Assembly: GCA_916700875.1 (NCBI GenBank)
Contig: CAKAKS010000039.1
Location: 24,077,315-24,141,314 of the forward strand
DNA: 64,000 bases
Reading direction: 5' to 3'
Source of the DNA: Sebastes aleutianus
Lineage: Eukaryota; Chordata; Actinopteri; Perciformes; Sebastidae
The stretch's first letter is position 1. Every line of letters starts with the position of its first letter. Positions 21,965 to 32,525 of the stretch are shown piece by piece. The notes beneath the pieces were generated by a model. It was given only the letters and a program-made list of their open reading frames with translations, ran no database searches and was not told the DNA's origin. The translations under genes and the position numbers were made by a program.

Positions 21965-22640
21965 CCCAATCCCAATGCCCCCCCTAAGGCCGTAAACCCT
22001 GAACCCTCGGGGTCTTAACTGACGTCACCTGGTAAATAGTTGAGTGTGAGAGGCTGCAAGGGCTTGAAATGGTATGAATATAAATGGGACAGCACTTTGC
22101 GGTGACATATCTCGTTACCTCTCGTTACCCTGCAGATTGCAGGTTAGTATTTCACGTTTTATACTGCCTGATTTGAACGTCTTCGAGGCTCTTACCTTAC
22201 GAGACGAGAGGTAATTGTCAAATAATCAATTAATTTGTTTTTGTCAAAACAGCATCATTAAGCAAAATAAATAAAAATGGCTGATGAATGAAATAGGTTT
22301 GTAATATAGCCTATAGTTTTTCATGTCCCATCTTAAATCCTTAATGAAAATGCAGTGTTTCTGTGTAAATTGAATATGCCAGGCAGAACACCCATGTGCC
22401 GTCCTCTTTGTTTACCTTTTTTTCTTTAATGCCTCCAGGCTTCCCCTGATAGCCCTGTGTTTAACATCACAAAGCTATGAATCGTGGGGATTTCCCTCAG
22501 GCAAAGTCTGCAGAAAATGCGGACTTACTGAAAGTGTGCATAAAGAGCTAAAAATGTCTGCGAAGAAGCCCACAAGCACTTGACGATTTGACAGTGGGAC
22601 AGCCCTAAACCCTCACAGACTTTGCAGGAACAGACCTCAA
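21965..22640. mobile_element. Candidate transposon remnant
   Basis: The left part CCAATCCCAATGCCCCCCCT, then GTAAACCCTGAACCCTCGGGG, and the right part GTGGGACAGCCCTAAACCCTCAC, resemble end regions of fish DNA transposons whose termini spell 'cccaatcc...taaaccct'. The two ends here read in the same direction rather than inverted, so either one is the left end of a second element or the resemblance is partial. The interior holds no recognisable protein. Confidence 0.28.
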
Positions 22641-23306
22641 AGTCAGTGAGTCCGACTTTGATGTGGACATTGGTATTGAGCAAAAGACTGTAGCCAGACC
22701 AGGTGAGCTGAACCTCTGTGATGACCCGACTCGACCCACCAGGCTCCTAGAAGGAGAGGCCTGCGCAGAGAGGGTCGTCAAACCAGCCCCTCATAACAAA
22801 AGTAGTTCCACCACGAACAATTTACAGCTAAAATTATACACAAACAAACCAACCTATCACTGACAAAACCCCACCAATATCCCAACTTCTTTCCTTCAGG
22901 TTTTCTGACATCCGCAACTTTGGTACCGGAGGAAGCATCTTTGAGACTTAAGAGGGAGACAATCACGATTAAAGTGGGTAGGGTTAAGGCAGCGCAAAAA
23001 CAGACATGAGAAGCAAGACTGTAGAGTCAAGACCGACTCCCTGACTCCACAACACTCCAAACATCAGGTCAGTGTCTGGGTCAAGACCTAATCCCTGACT
23101 ACATGACACTAACAAACAGTGAGGTAACCAACCCTTACCATTAACCAAACACAATACAATAAATACGCATTTAAAGTGCTGAAGTGTGCATTAACAAAAC
23201 CAAAAGTTAGCCCACACAAACAAACTGGAGTCTCCCCCAACTAAAGCTATCTAACATACAGTTAACTTCCCACTCGTCCAAATTACGCAATTACTGCTTT
23301 ACTCTC
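22641..23306. other. No recognisable feature
   Basis: A 66-codon plus frame at 22663-22863 shows no domain. Two related phrases, CAAGACCGACTCCCTGACTCC and CAAGACCTAATCCCTGACTAC at about 23028-23103, suggest a small local duplication. Nothing else recognised. Confidence 0.4.
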
Positions 23307-23966
23307 TACGATGTGCCAGTGGACTGCCTCTGGGTCACAGAAGTGAAGCCAATGCGGAAGGGCCTTAAACTTGCATTATTTCTAATAGCCAGCAGGGGGC
23401 GACTCCTCTGGTTGCAAAAAGAAGTCTGTTTGTATAGAAGTCTATGAGAAAATGACCCTACTTCTCACTTGATTTATTACCTCGGTAAACATTGTAAACA
23501 TGAGTTTATGGTCTCAGTCGCTAGTTTCAAGTCTTCTTCAATACAGCATGATGTTCATTTAGTAAATTATGGTCCCATTTAGAGTCAAATAGACCATAAA
23601 GCAGGGTATGCTTTAGGGCGTGGCTACCTTGTGATTGACAGGTCGCTACCACGACATTGTCAGGTCTGGGAGTTGTCCGTGTCTTCATCTTAGTACTTTA
23701 ATCCTTTCACGGTGAGTTTTCAGTTCATGAAAGTAAATTATAACCTTTTCGCCTTTGTCCAGCCGGTCGCCTAAAAACATCTTATTCAGCCCTCGGTTGT
23801 ACTTTGCTCCACCCACTCATGTCACTTCTGGTTGCAAAAAACAACATGGCGACAGACAAATACCAAGATGGCAACGGCCAAAATGCTGAACTCAAGGCTT
23901 TCAGTCCACAAAACAATGGGTGACGTCACGGTGATTATACGTCCACTTCATGTATACAGTCTATGG
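23307..23966. repeat. Dispersed repeat ending TATACAGTCTATGG
   Basis: The blocks GAAGTGAAGCCAATGCGGAAG, AATAGCCAGCAGGGGGCGACTCC, TAGAAGTCTATGAGAAAATGACCC, AACATGGCGAC, AACAATGGGTGACGTCACGGTG and TGTATACAGTCTATGG match, in order, a repeat I know from many percomorph sequences. The bordering words TACGATGTGCCAGTG (23307-23321) and TACGTGCCAGTG (23967-23978) may be an imperfect target duplication, differing by three extra bases. No protein frame. Confidence 0.55.
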
Positions 23967-23968
23967 TA

Positions 23969-24105
23969 CGTGCCAGTGTGCAGCAGATGGGAAAAGGCTT
24001 GGTGAGCACATACATTGAGTGGGTTGAGATAATATGAGTGCTGCTGGTTGTGAAAATGTAAGTGTACAGTCAGGCTACTGTAAATACACACATATTCAAA
24101 TGCTG
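23969..24105 (-). repeat. Dispersed repeat, copy 2 (inverted relative to 8849-8985)
   Basis: The reverse complement of this block matches 8849-8985 over about 137 bp, including TTTGAATATGTGTGTATTTACAG and a CACAACCAGCA centre. It directly abuts the repeat ending at 23966, so the two may be parts of one composite. Confidence 0.65.
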
Positions 24106-26094
24106 GATATATCATCTTATTTTCTAATTTAAATATAAAAACTAGGTTATATGAACAGCAGGGAACTCCAACAAATACAATAGGGGATAACAAATTCCTT
24201 CCACGCTACCTTTGTGCTTCAGCATGTTTGCCCTATTTTCTACTGACTTGTATGTGGCTTGATTGACACGCGACTAAACTATGGAAAAATATCTGTGAAC
24301 GACAACAATACAATGGTATTTAATATGCAGAAAATACAGTAGGATCATTTTGTTTTACATGCTTACACAGACCAATAACAGATGATAACATTATCTATCA
24401 TGTACTGTATGGTACCCCTATTCCAAGTTATATGCTCACTTGAGTTAACAGCTTCAGATTGTTCAAATTAATTCCATTAACCACAGAGATGCTATAGTAA
24501 CTCAGTTTCATAGGGGCAAATAGAGAACTCAATACAAAATTACAGATTATGCTTAAAAAGCACATTATTTGATCGGATTATTCCTAACCCAGCCACAGTG
24601 TTTGCATTACAAGTAGGGGATAACACATGCCAGTACAATGCAGTGGCTAAGAACCCTCAACCACTTATAGCTTCTTGACAAATACAGTGTCAGCACTTTT
24701 AATGCATCTTTTCCATAATGGAATACTAGCACTGCTTCCCTTCCAGACAGCCAGTCCTTTTTTGTATATACATCTTTAGTGGCAACTACTTGGCAACCAC
24801 CTAGGCATGACTGATGCCAGCTAGCATTTCAAGTTAACATGAATAAATATGGATAAGTGCTTTGATAGATATTGTTGACATTGAAATATTTGTTTCACTG
24901 TTTTTTTTAAATATATATATTTAATAAATGTAGATACAGCTGTGCAAGTTTGTACAGTGATGCATATTTTATAGACATGTAATCAACGCATAATGCTAAA
25001 TAACATAAATTAATAAATGCCCTTATAAGCACCAACCTGCTTTGTCATTAATTTAGCTGCAAAGCAGAAAGGAAGTTCACACACAGAAGTTAATGCCAAG
25101 TGCATCGGCTGATGGCTTCCAGGGAGGCTTAAATCGTGATAGCCAGTTAATTTAGAGGACTGTAATTAAAGGTCACAATTATTAATTCATACATGATATA
25201 TCAAAAAACCATTGATCTAATATAAGATATATATACGAAGGTTTGGATTTCGGCACTGGTGTGGCATTATTTCTCATGTAAATACATGAATAAATATCTG
25301 AATGACAACGCTAACTCTGTTTACTCTGTAAGAATATGGATGAAATCAGCTTCAGGCTATAATTATTGTAGTAGCTTCATTGTCTGCATTTGTCTTTAAT
25401 TATGTCTTTAATCTCAAGACTCAAATGTTTTGTGAGACCGTATTGATGTCTGCTTTAATATAAAAACAGCCTCAACTGTTGCATGCTGAGTAGCTGATAC
25501 GTTGAGCAGTGAGGCTGTCCGACTTTGATTATGCTGTGCGAGTAATTTGACATGTTTTCACAAATGTTTTGATATTGTTTTGCTGTTGTTACAATGCAAC
25601 CCCAGCCAACTTCACCACAGCTACATAAACCACTTTTGGAAGCTCCACTCTTTGTGAGGGATGCATTTAAAGACTTTTTCAGACAATGCCGGGGTTCTAC
25701 CGAAGGACTGACACCAAAGAAGACAAAAGATAGAAATTTTAATTGGGATCATATTCCAGATTCGAATAGAATATGATTAGAAAGAAGGCAGTTGTAATCA
25801 GGCTCTTTTCTGCACGTCTACTAAAATTGTATTGCACGCAGATATTTTTACAGGCTCCTGTAATTGGTAAGCTTTGGTTATGTGCAGTGTCGGAATCTCA
25901 AAACTTCTCTTGGAGTCAACAAGAATGATTTTGCTGTAGCAACATTTTGATCTGACTTTACCTTTTTACTTTTCAGAACAGGCTACTATACATATAATGC
26001 ACATGAGGAGAACTATTTAAACATTAAATAAGGTGGTATTACATTTATACATATCGTATGATATATATTTTATTATAAATATTTACATATTTAG
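24106..26094. other. Single-copy-looking DNA with a possible conserved element
   Basis: No gene recognised. The stretch at about 25030-25200 is a candidate conserved non-coding element: dense TTAATTTAGCTGC, CATTAATT, GTAATTAAAGG and CCAGTTAATTTAG words give many ATTA/TAAT homeodomain-type cores without simple-repeat structure. Conservation cannot be tested here. Confidence 0.35.
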
Positions 26095-26535
26095 TAGGGA
26101 TGCACTGTGGGTGGGCCGATACGGATGTTTAAAATAACAATTTGGCCAAAGTTTTTGTTTACTTTGTATTTGCTGTTATTTATTCCCCTTCTGTGCCAGG
26201 AAAACAAAGATACTGTATCTTCATCATAAAAAGAACCTTTAATCTAACCTTCTTTCACATGATTTTCTTTTTTCAATAACTGCTTCAAAAGCCGTTTTAG
26301 CTGCTATACAACTACTCAATGAGAATGTGTCAGTACTTACACAACCCTACACAAATATTAGTTTCGAAACATAAATTAAATATATGTGTAAAAGCAATTA
26401 GAAAAACATAAGCAGTGATTCTCACACATAAACTTGGGTGGGCCGCCTATAGATTAAAGGCTATCCAAGTATTTGGCGACCCAGTTTAGCATTTCAGTTC
26501 AGGCGAATATCGGCCGATAAATCAGTGCATCCCTA
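26095..26535 (+). mobile_element. hAT-like non-autonomous element, TAGGGATGCACT relative
   Basis: It is flanked by a perfect 8-bp direct duplication, atatttag, at 26087-26094 and 26536-26543. It starts TAGGGATGCACTG and ends CAGTGCATCCCTA, a perfect 13-bp inverted repeat. The next words, GGGTGGGCCGATACGG on the left and AATATCGGCCGATAAA on the right, continue the relation. The palindrome TATCGGCCGATA at 26508-26519 is shared with the elements at 16244 and 46326, although the rest of the interior differs. No transposase frame. Confidence 0.9.
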
Positions 26536-28009
26536 ATATTTAGACATGCTGGAGCTGAATATAGCCAGCTAAGTTTACCACATATCCAAAGACAGGCTTG
26601 GTATTCTGTTTAAAAAACTAGTATTACATCTGCTTGTGTGCACCTTTTTTTGGCGATACGTTTTTTTGGCCTTCTCAAACACACACTTTGTGACAGAGCC
26701 CTGCTCTGACACTCTCAACCCCTTTTTTTTTTTTTTTTTTACTGCATATCTACTCTGACCTCATATAGTCATAGTCTGCTGCCTCTCTGGTATCAAAACC
26801 AAAGGAAATCCACTGTAGTGACAGTAATCTCTAATCCCTGGATATCAGTGTGTTCTACAAAACCTTCTTATTGAACACCTGGAGACAAGGATGAAGCCAT
26901 TCTTGGAGGGCTTACCTCTATTTCCTCTTAAATTAGCTATTTAACATATGCCACTGCACGCTCGCCCCGTGTTTAAGTTCCATTGCATTCATCATGCAGC
27001 GAGCGCATGCATCATTAGCATCGTTGCTCCCAATAGGGATTAAACTTCTAACCCTCGCAGTGTTAGTGCTTTGCTCCATCAACACACCACGCACACACAC
27101 CCACGCAGACACACACCGATAAAGAACGCAAACCAGTACACACTCATGACCTCATGTATCTTTCAAAAGCTGTTAGACTTAGTCCATCATATTATTCTGA
27201 TCTGCTCTAGTATTCTCTCTTAAGCACAAAGCTGCACACTTGAAATTTTAAAATATGCTAGTAAGAGATTAGACCAGGGGAGGAGGATGTATGGATCTGT
27301 GAAAGTAGGATTATAGTATTATTCACATTAAGCACTGACAACTACTGAGATACACTCATTAAGTATGATGGATTTGGAGAGAAATCTGTGTGTCTATCTA
27401 AAAAGTATATACCATTTAAATGTTATAATCTAGGTTGGTTGTACTGTACGTGCCCATTCAGACTCTGTATCAGGTCATGTTGCATGCATTCAACACTGGC
27501 TTGTTTTCCAAATGGGATTCATGACTCAGGCGTGGTTTGTTCCATGTTTGCAGGGTACAATCCTTCAACAGTAAAAAAATGGACAAGAGAAGAAGACCAG
27601 TTAACTCTCAGAGAAGCAATTACAGGAAGCAATAAAGGCGTAGTGCATTCAACAGAAGCAATTTTTGGTACCTCTCTCCCTTTGGCAGTCCACTTGTTCT
27701 CAGAGAGAGAGAAAGAAAGAGAGAGAGAGAGGGAGCAAGGGGGTTACAGTCTCTGAGGTCTCATCCCTTCCCTTTCTCCCTGCTTGCCATTTCTCATTGC
27801 GATACTGCATTGTTTACTTTCTACACATGTGGGCAGAAAATGGTGAAACAAAGAGAAGAAATTTGGACTAACTAGATAGTGCTGAGAGAGCACAACAGGG
27901 TCACAGGAAGGCCTGATGAACAGTGGCCTACTTCAGAACATAGCTGGGGCTGTCGTCCTTAAGCGGTCCAGTGTATGGCCAAATGAAGCTTATGCGTAAA
28001 TTCAGACAG
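26536..28009. other. No gene seen; T18 run and GA-rich tract
   Basis: A T18 run lies at 26723-26740 and an AGAGAGAAAG tract at 27702-27733. The frame at 27388-27756 crosses the GA tract and has no domain. Nothing else recognised. Confidence 0.45.
26723..26740. repeat. Poly-T run (T18)
   Basis: A homopolymer that could be an antisense retroposon tail. No matching flanking duplication or AATAAA-type signal was seen beside it. Confidence 0.9.
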
Positions 28010-28493
28010 GAAGACTAGGGGTGCAAGCTCATTCATTCTCATTCATTCTGGGTCTCTCTCTCTCATGGGCTATTAATATGTCAGCTGATTATGGGCGTCT
28101 CTCTTTTCAGCGACCAATCAGAGCTTGCCATATCTCCCTCAACCAATCACATGCTGCTGTCAAAAGTTTAAAAAAACATTCTCTATGCGGTTTCAGTGTC
28201 AGCATTCAGCAAACGGACGCGACCCTCCACCACCCCATCACTTCCAGATTCATCACATCAGAGTAATCCTGCTCCACTTCATTCATCGGATCTGCATCAG
28301 TCTTCACCACCACCACCACCAGTGTCTAGACCCGGGGGGAATATTTCTACATCCTACTACAGCTTCACTTCCCCTTTATTATTTCACATCGGGTCTAAAT
28401 CGCCAAAGAATGTGCTATTCATAATTTGTGCACTTTGTAATAAATCATCATTCAATTCATACGAGTCTTTCCTGATTGAAATCATGTCACCTC
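28010..28493 (+). repeat. Possible solo LTR-like segment
   Basis: Seen in order: two ACCAATCA motifs (CCAAT boxes, about 28111-28150), an AT-rich TATA-like GTTTAAAAAAAC at about 28167, a C-rich stretch, then TTTGTAATAAATCATC with an AATAAA signal near 28439 and a short tail ending TGATTGAAATCA. That order of promoter, transcribed region and poly-A signal is what an LTR would show. I found no paired LTR, primer-binding site or target duplication, so a non-LTR origin or chance is equally possible. A 157-codon frame starting at 28196 runs through this block into the LINE piece downstream. Confidence 0.22.
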
Positions 28494-28862
28494 ACCCAAA
28501 ATCGAATGCCTTAAAAAAGACAGTCATTTATCGTGCCATCAATCACTGGAATAGCTGCCAAATCCTCATTCAAATACCATCTAAGAATACATTACTTGCA
28601 CAGCTGATCGATACTCCAGTGTTGGTCATGTATGTTTTTTTGTTCTTTTTCCCTGATGATGGGCCTTGAGGCTAAATGGTTGTGGATGATGTGAATGAAT
28701 GTGAAATGTATATGTTTGGAAAAATGTTATTAGCGTAACACAAATATCATGTTGTACAGTATATAGTATGTACTGTATGTGATCAATGTAATGTACTTGA
28801 TTTCGGACCCCAGGAAGACTAGCTGGTGCCATTGGTATCAGCTAATGGGGATCCTTTTAAAT
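28494..28862 (+). pseudogene. LINE 3' end with C-terminal reverse-transcriptase tail
   Basis: The frame reads KSNALKKTVIYRAINHWNS, then IPSKNTLLAQL. It matches the last residues of ORF2 in several LINE clades (pattern RTNAxKxSxxYRxxxxWNSLP ... SKxxFxxxL). After the stop at 28669 comes a 3' UTR ending GGACCCCAGGAAGACTAGCTG ... TCAGCTAATGGGGATCC, a tail I recognise from animal LINEs. The conserved SLP is SCQ here. The AATAAA normally after GGGGATCC is replaced by TTTTAAAT. Strongly 5'-truncated. The exact clade is not decided. Confidence 0.65.
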
Positions 28863-30109
28863 CTTGTAATGGTACAGATAGCATAAAAGAGAGCGATTGT
28901 GGCGGAGTGCAGCGCCTACAAGTTCAGGGACAAGTATGTACTCTATTAGCACAATAATAAAGAAAGACAACAACGAGGCTTACACATTTATGTGAGGGTG
29001 TGGGCTAATTATGTGATGTTTCCGCTCATCCTGTGCAGTGACGTACACTGCCGTTAAATGTACTGTCATCCTTTGTAAAGAGGTCATCTCTGACCTACAT
29101 TTTGGAAAATGCTTTGAGTACATTTGTGAGTACTTGTAATGTATAAAATCATAAAAGCTTGTATACCTCGTGGTGCATCAAAAGCTTCAATCTCAATCTC
29201 AGCATTAGTTTGTTATACTGTATACATACTTTCTTTTTATAGCTACTCAAAAGTGAGTTTGATATTTTTCTCATATATCGGTATAATATTATGTTATGTA
29301 CGCTGTCAGTCTGTGCGTCCTGTCCAGAGTCAGATAAGTGGGAAGAGATTTGTCTGCATATTCAGAATATTCATAAATAACCACACGCAGCCCGGTGTTA
29401 CTGGTCTATGCTATCTGTTTACCACTGAGAAACAAGAGGCCATGCAAGGCAATCATCCACACGCCATGAGTCTGAATTTATCAGTTAACAAGATTATACA
29501 CTAAAACCAGTAATAAAACCAGCAAAAAGAAATACCATCATCGCTGTTAAGAACAGTTTCGAAGACACAAATCTACCACACAAAATGTCTCCTTTTCTTT
29601 AACTCTTTTGTAGGAGCTAAAGTCCAATACTGTAGCTACTGAGGTGATTAGCCCTGGACTGACGCGCTTTTCGCTGTAGATGGTACATTTAGTTGTCTGT
29701 TGTGCTGTACAAACTGATCCTCAGACCGCTCATTTGTTTTGGAGTAACCGTTCATTTATTCTTGATAGTGTATTAAAGAAGCAAGTCTGGTTACCATAGC
29801 AACGAGTAAACAACAACAACACGGCAAACAATTCAGCGTCCCTGCGGTCAAAAACCCTCTGCCCTTCCGGCCTAAACCCTGACGCCAACAACACACCTCC
29901 TTACCTATATACCCGTGGCTGGGTCAATCAATTAATACAGTGCCACCTAGTGTTCCTAAAAGTGCATTACACCATAACCTCTGTATGTCAGCATCATGTT
30001 TTGGCTCTTACATCTTTCTTTAACACACAAATGTATTTACGGATAGTTCTTTTGACTATCCCTGAAAAAGAATCCTGCTTTGCAATGCTGGCACTGATTA
30101 AAAACGGGA
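28863..30109. other. No gene seen; possible repeat near 29800-30060
   Basis: The block at 29800-30060 (TACCATAGCAACGAG ... CAGTGCCACCTAGTGTTCC ... TTTACGGATAGTTCTTTTGAC) looks like a fish dispersed repeat from memory, but no partner is in the window. The frame at 29139-29504 has no recognised domain. Confidence 0.35.
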
Positions 30110-30666
30110 CAAGTCGGACGGTCACTTGATCCAGTTGGTTGCTCGCCCGCCTGATCCAGTCGGTCAATCCCGATCAAGTCGGTCTCTCTGTCGAGTCGGT
30201 TGGTCACTTGGTCCAGTCGGTCGGTTGCTCTGTCCAGTCGGTCGGTCGCTCAGTCCAGCCGGTCGCTCGCTCTGTTCAGTGGGTCGCTTGCTTGGTCCAG
30301 TCGGTCAGTTGCTCTGTCCAGTCGATCGCTTGCTCAGCCCCGTCAGTCACTCGCTCTGTCCAGTCGGTCACTCGCTCTGTCCAGTCGGTTGGTCTCTATC
30401 CAGTCGGTTGGTCTCTATCCAGTCGGTCGCTCACTCAATGCAGTCGGTCGTTCAGTGCAGTCGGTCTGTCCAGTTGGTCGCTCGCTCTGTCCAGTCGGTC
30501 GCTCGGTCTGTCTAGTTGGTCGCTCAGTCTGTCCAGTCGGTCGGTCTCTATCCAGTCAGTTGCTCGCTCGATCTTGTCGGTCAGTCTTTATCCAGGCGGG
30601 CGCTCGCTCTGGCCAGTTGGTCGTTCGCTTGCTTGATCGGGTCGGTCGGTCTCTATCCAATTGGTT
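30110..30666. repeat. Minisatellite, (GTCCAGTCGGTCGGTCGCTC)n
   Basis: About 550 bp of imperfect units of roughly 16-24 bp built from TCCAGTCGGTCG and GCTCGCTCTG, with a sub-array of CTCTATCCAGTCGGTTGGT near 30395-30425. Few units are identical, so the array is old or under gene-conversion-like turnover. All three plus-strand frames stay open for 129-165 codons, giving SVGRSVQ-like repeats; this reflects the lack of stop-forming words, not coding. Confidence 0.95.
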
Positions 30667-32309
30667 ACGTATGGTAAGATCTATAACATAAGGATTTGAT
30701 TACACCAGGAGACTTGCCGAGCACATTGTTTGTATCCTATTTCCATGTTTAAGATTATAGTTTGTCGAATCAGTGAATAAAAACAGAAAATATGAAATAT
30801 TGTGGTGAATACAGCATTATCCTTCCCACATCCCCTCAGGCTTGTTTTTGTGAGAGATGGATGTTTGTACCTCTACTTGCACTTTCCCTTTGGAAATATT
30901 CATCAGAAGTGCTGGCTGCTTTCACTTCATAACCTCTTCCTCTATCTAGCTCTCAGTATCTTTCCCCCTCCCTCCCTCTCCTCTAATGGCTTAAGTCTTC
31001 CCTGGGGGAAAGATAGCCAGGGATGATGCTTCTGTGGATGGGTTTAGAGTTGCTGAAGGTCTTTCTTGTCATGGGAACAATATAAAAATGATAAAGCTGG
31101 ATTTTTCAGGGCTTTCTTGATGTATTTCATTTTGTCAAAGCCAGATGACTGCTTTCTGCTTGGATATGGCCCTGGTCTGGGTTTGAATCATATTCACAAG
31201 CTGTCTCTCCTAGTTATCTTGTTCTTTATTGCCTCTACTGTATTATTTCTTGCCTTAGCCGGATGCCCAGATGAGAATCACAGCTAAAGTCTCCTGAAGT
31301 ACATTTAACACATTTATACTTTTACCTCCTAGAGGTGCGCATATGTTCTCATTGTATCATGAATAATGGAATTGAAAATTACAATGTGTCACTTTTTTTT
31401 ACAACATGTCAATATGTGCTACATGGTATCCCTGTTTCTTATTCCAGGAAATGTCAGCCAAGGGGTACACTGCATGTCTCATTGGAATTCAATCCCTATT
31501 AAAAAATGGGAGACATATTTAGCATTACCTCTCAATAATGATTTACCCTAAACTAAAACAAGTTTGTCATAAGCATATTCCCATTACATGATGTACCCCA
31601 AGATGAGATCCTCTCTTCAATTAATTACTTGCTAATAACATACTCCCAGCGAGAAAAGGTTATAATGAGCAGCTTTATGAAATGAAGGTGGGTCAGGTTT
31701 TTAATTTCAGATGGCAACCAACAGGGCAGTAAATGAGTAAGCACTCAGGATAGCTGCACGCAGCGGTGATCCACAGCACTAAGTGAAATCTGTGACAATC
31801 ACAGTAATCAGACATATTATGTAAAATATGTATATGCCTTGGCTATAGGCCTATGTTTAAGATTCTTAAAAGCACATGATGTACATGCCATTATGACATG
31901 ATATTAGACATAAAGGTTTTAAACCTGATCTTTGTTGGTATTACATACAGCATCATTGTCATTATTAACACAATATTCCTCTTAGAAACAAAAAGGTGAC
32001 ATTATAAGTAATACAACATACCCTCGCTCACCTAAATACACTGAGGGGTCTTACTGCTACAGCCTTACTTGGTCTGGTATGACCTGTATCTGTATCTTGT
32101 GCACCGATTATATTGCATTTCAGCATTTGCCATTATTAAGCAGCAGTGGAAAGTAACTTAGTACATTTACTCGAGTCCAACTTTGAAGTGTTTGTACGTT
32201 ACATGAGTATTTCCATTTTCTGCTACTTTATATTTCTACTACACAACAATTCAGAGAGAAATATGTACCTTTTATCCGTATACATATAAGCCTATTTGAT
32301 AATTTGAGT
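30667..32309. other. Single-copy-looking DNA, no gene seen
   Basis: Frames of 61-74 codons at 30802-31551 show no domain. No repeat boundary recognised. Confidence 0.45.
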
Positions 32310-32525
32310 AGATAGGCTAGTAGTAGATAAATAGTAGTTACACGGTAGTTAATAGTTTATATTACTTAGTTATGAATAGTTTATTAGTTAGTTATTAATC
32401 ATTATTAATAGTTTATAATAGTTAGTTATTAACACTTATGAACAGTTTATTAGTTAGTTATTAATAGTTTATATTAGTTAGTTATATTTTTTTAGTTAAT
32501 AGTTTATAATGATATATAGATAGTA
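32310..32525. repeat. AT-rich minisatellite, (TAGTTTATTAGTTAGTTATTAA)n
   Basis: Irregular tandem units combine TTAATAGTTTATA, TTAGTTAGTTATTAA and GAACAGTTTATTAGTTAG. The period varies around 22-45 bp. No coding capacity. Confidence 0.85.

Noticed and set aside
30126..30691. Three overlapping plus-strand frames of 129-165 codons
   Set aside because: They are by-products of a minisatellite lacking stop-forming words. All three frames are equally open, which real coding does not show.
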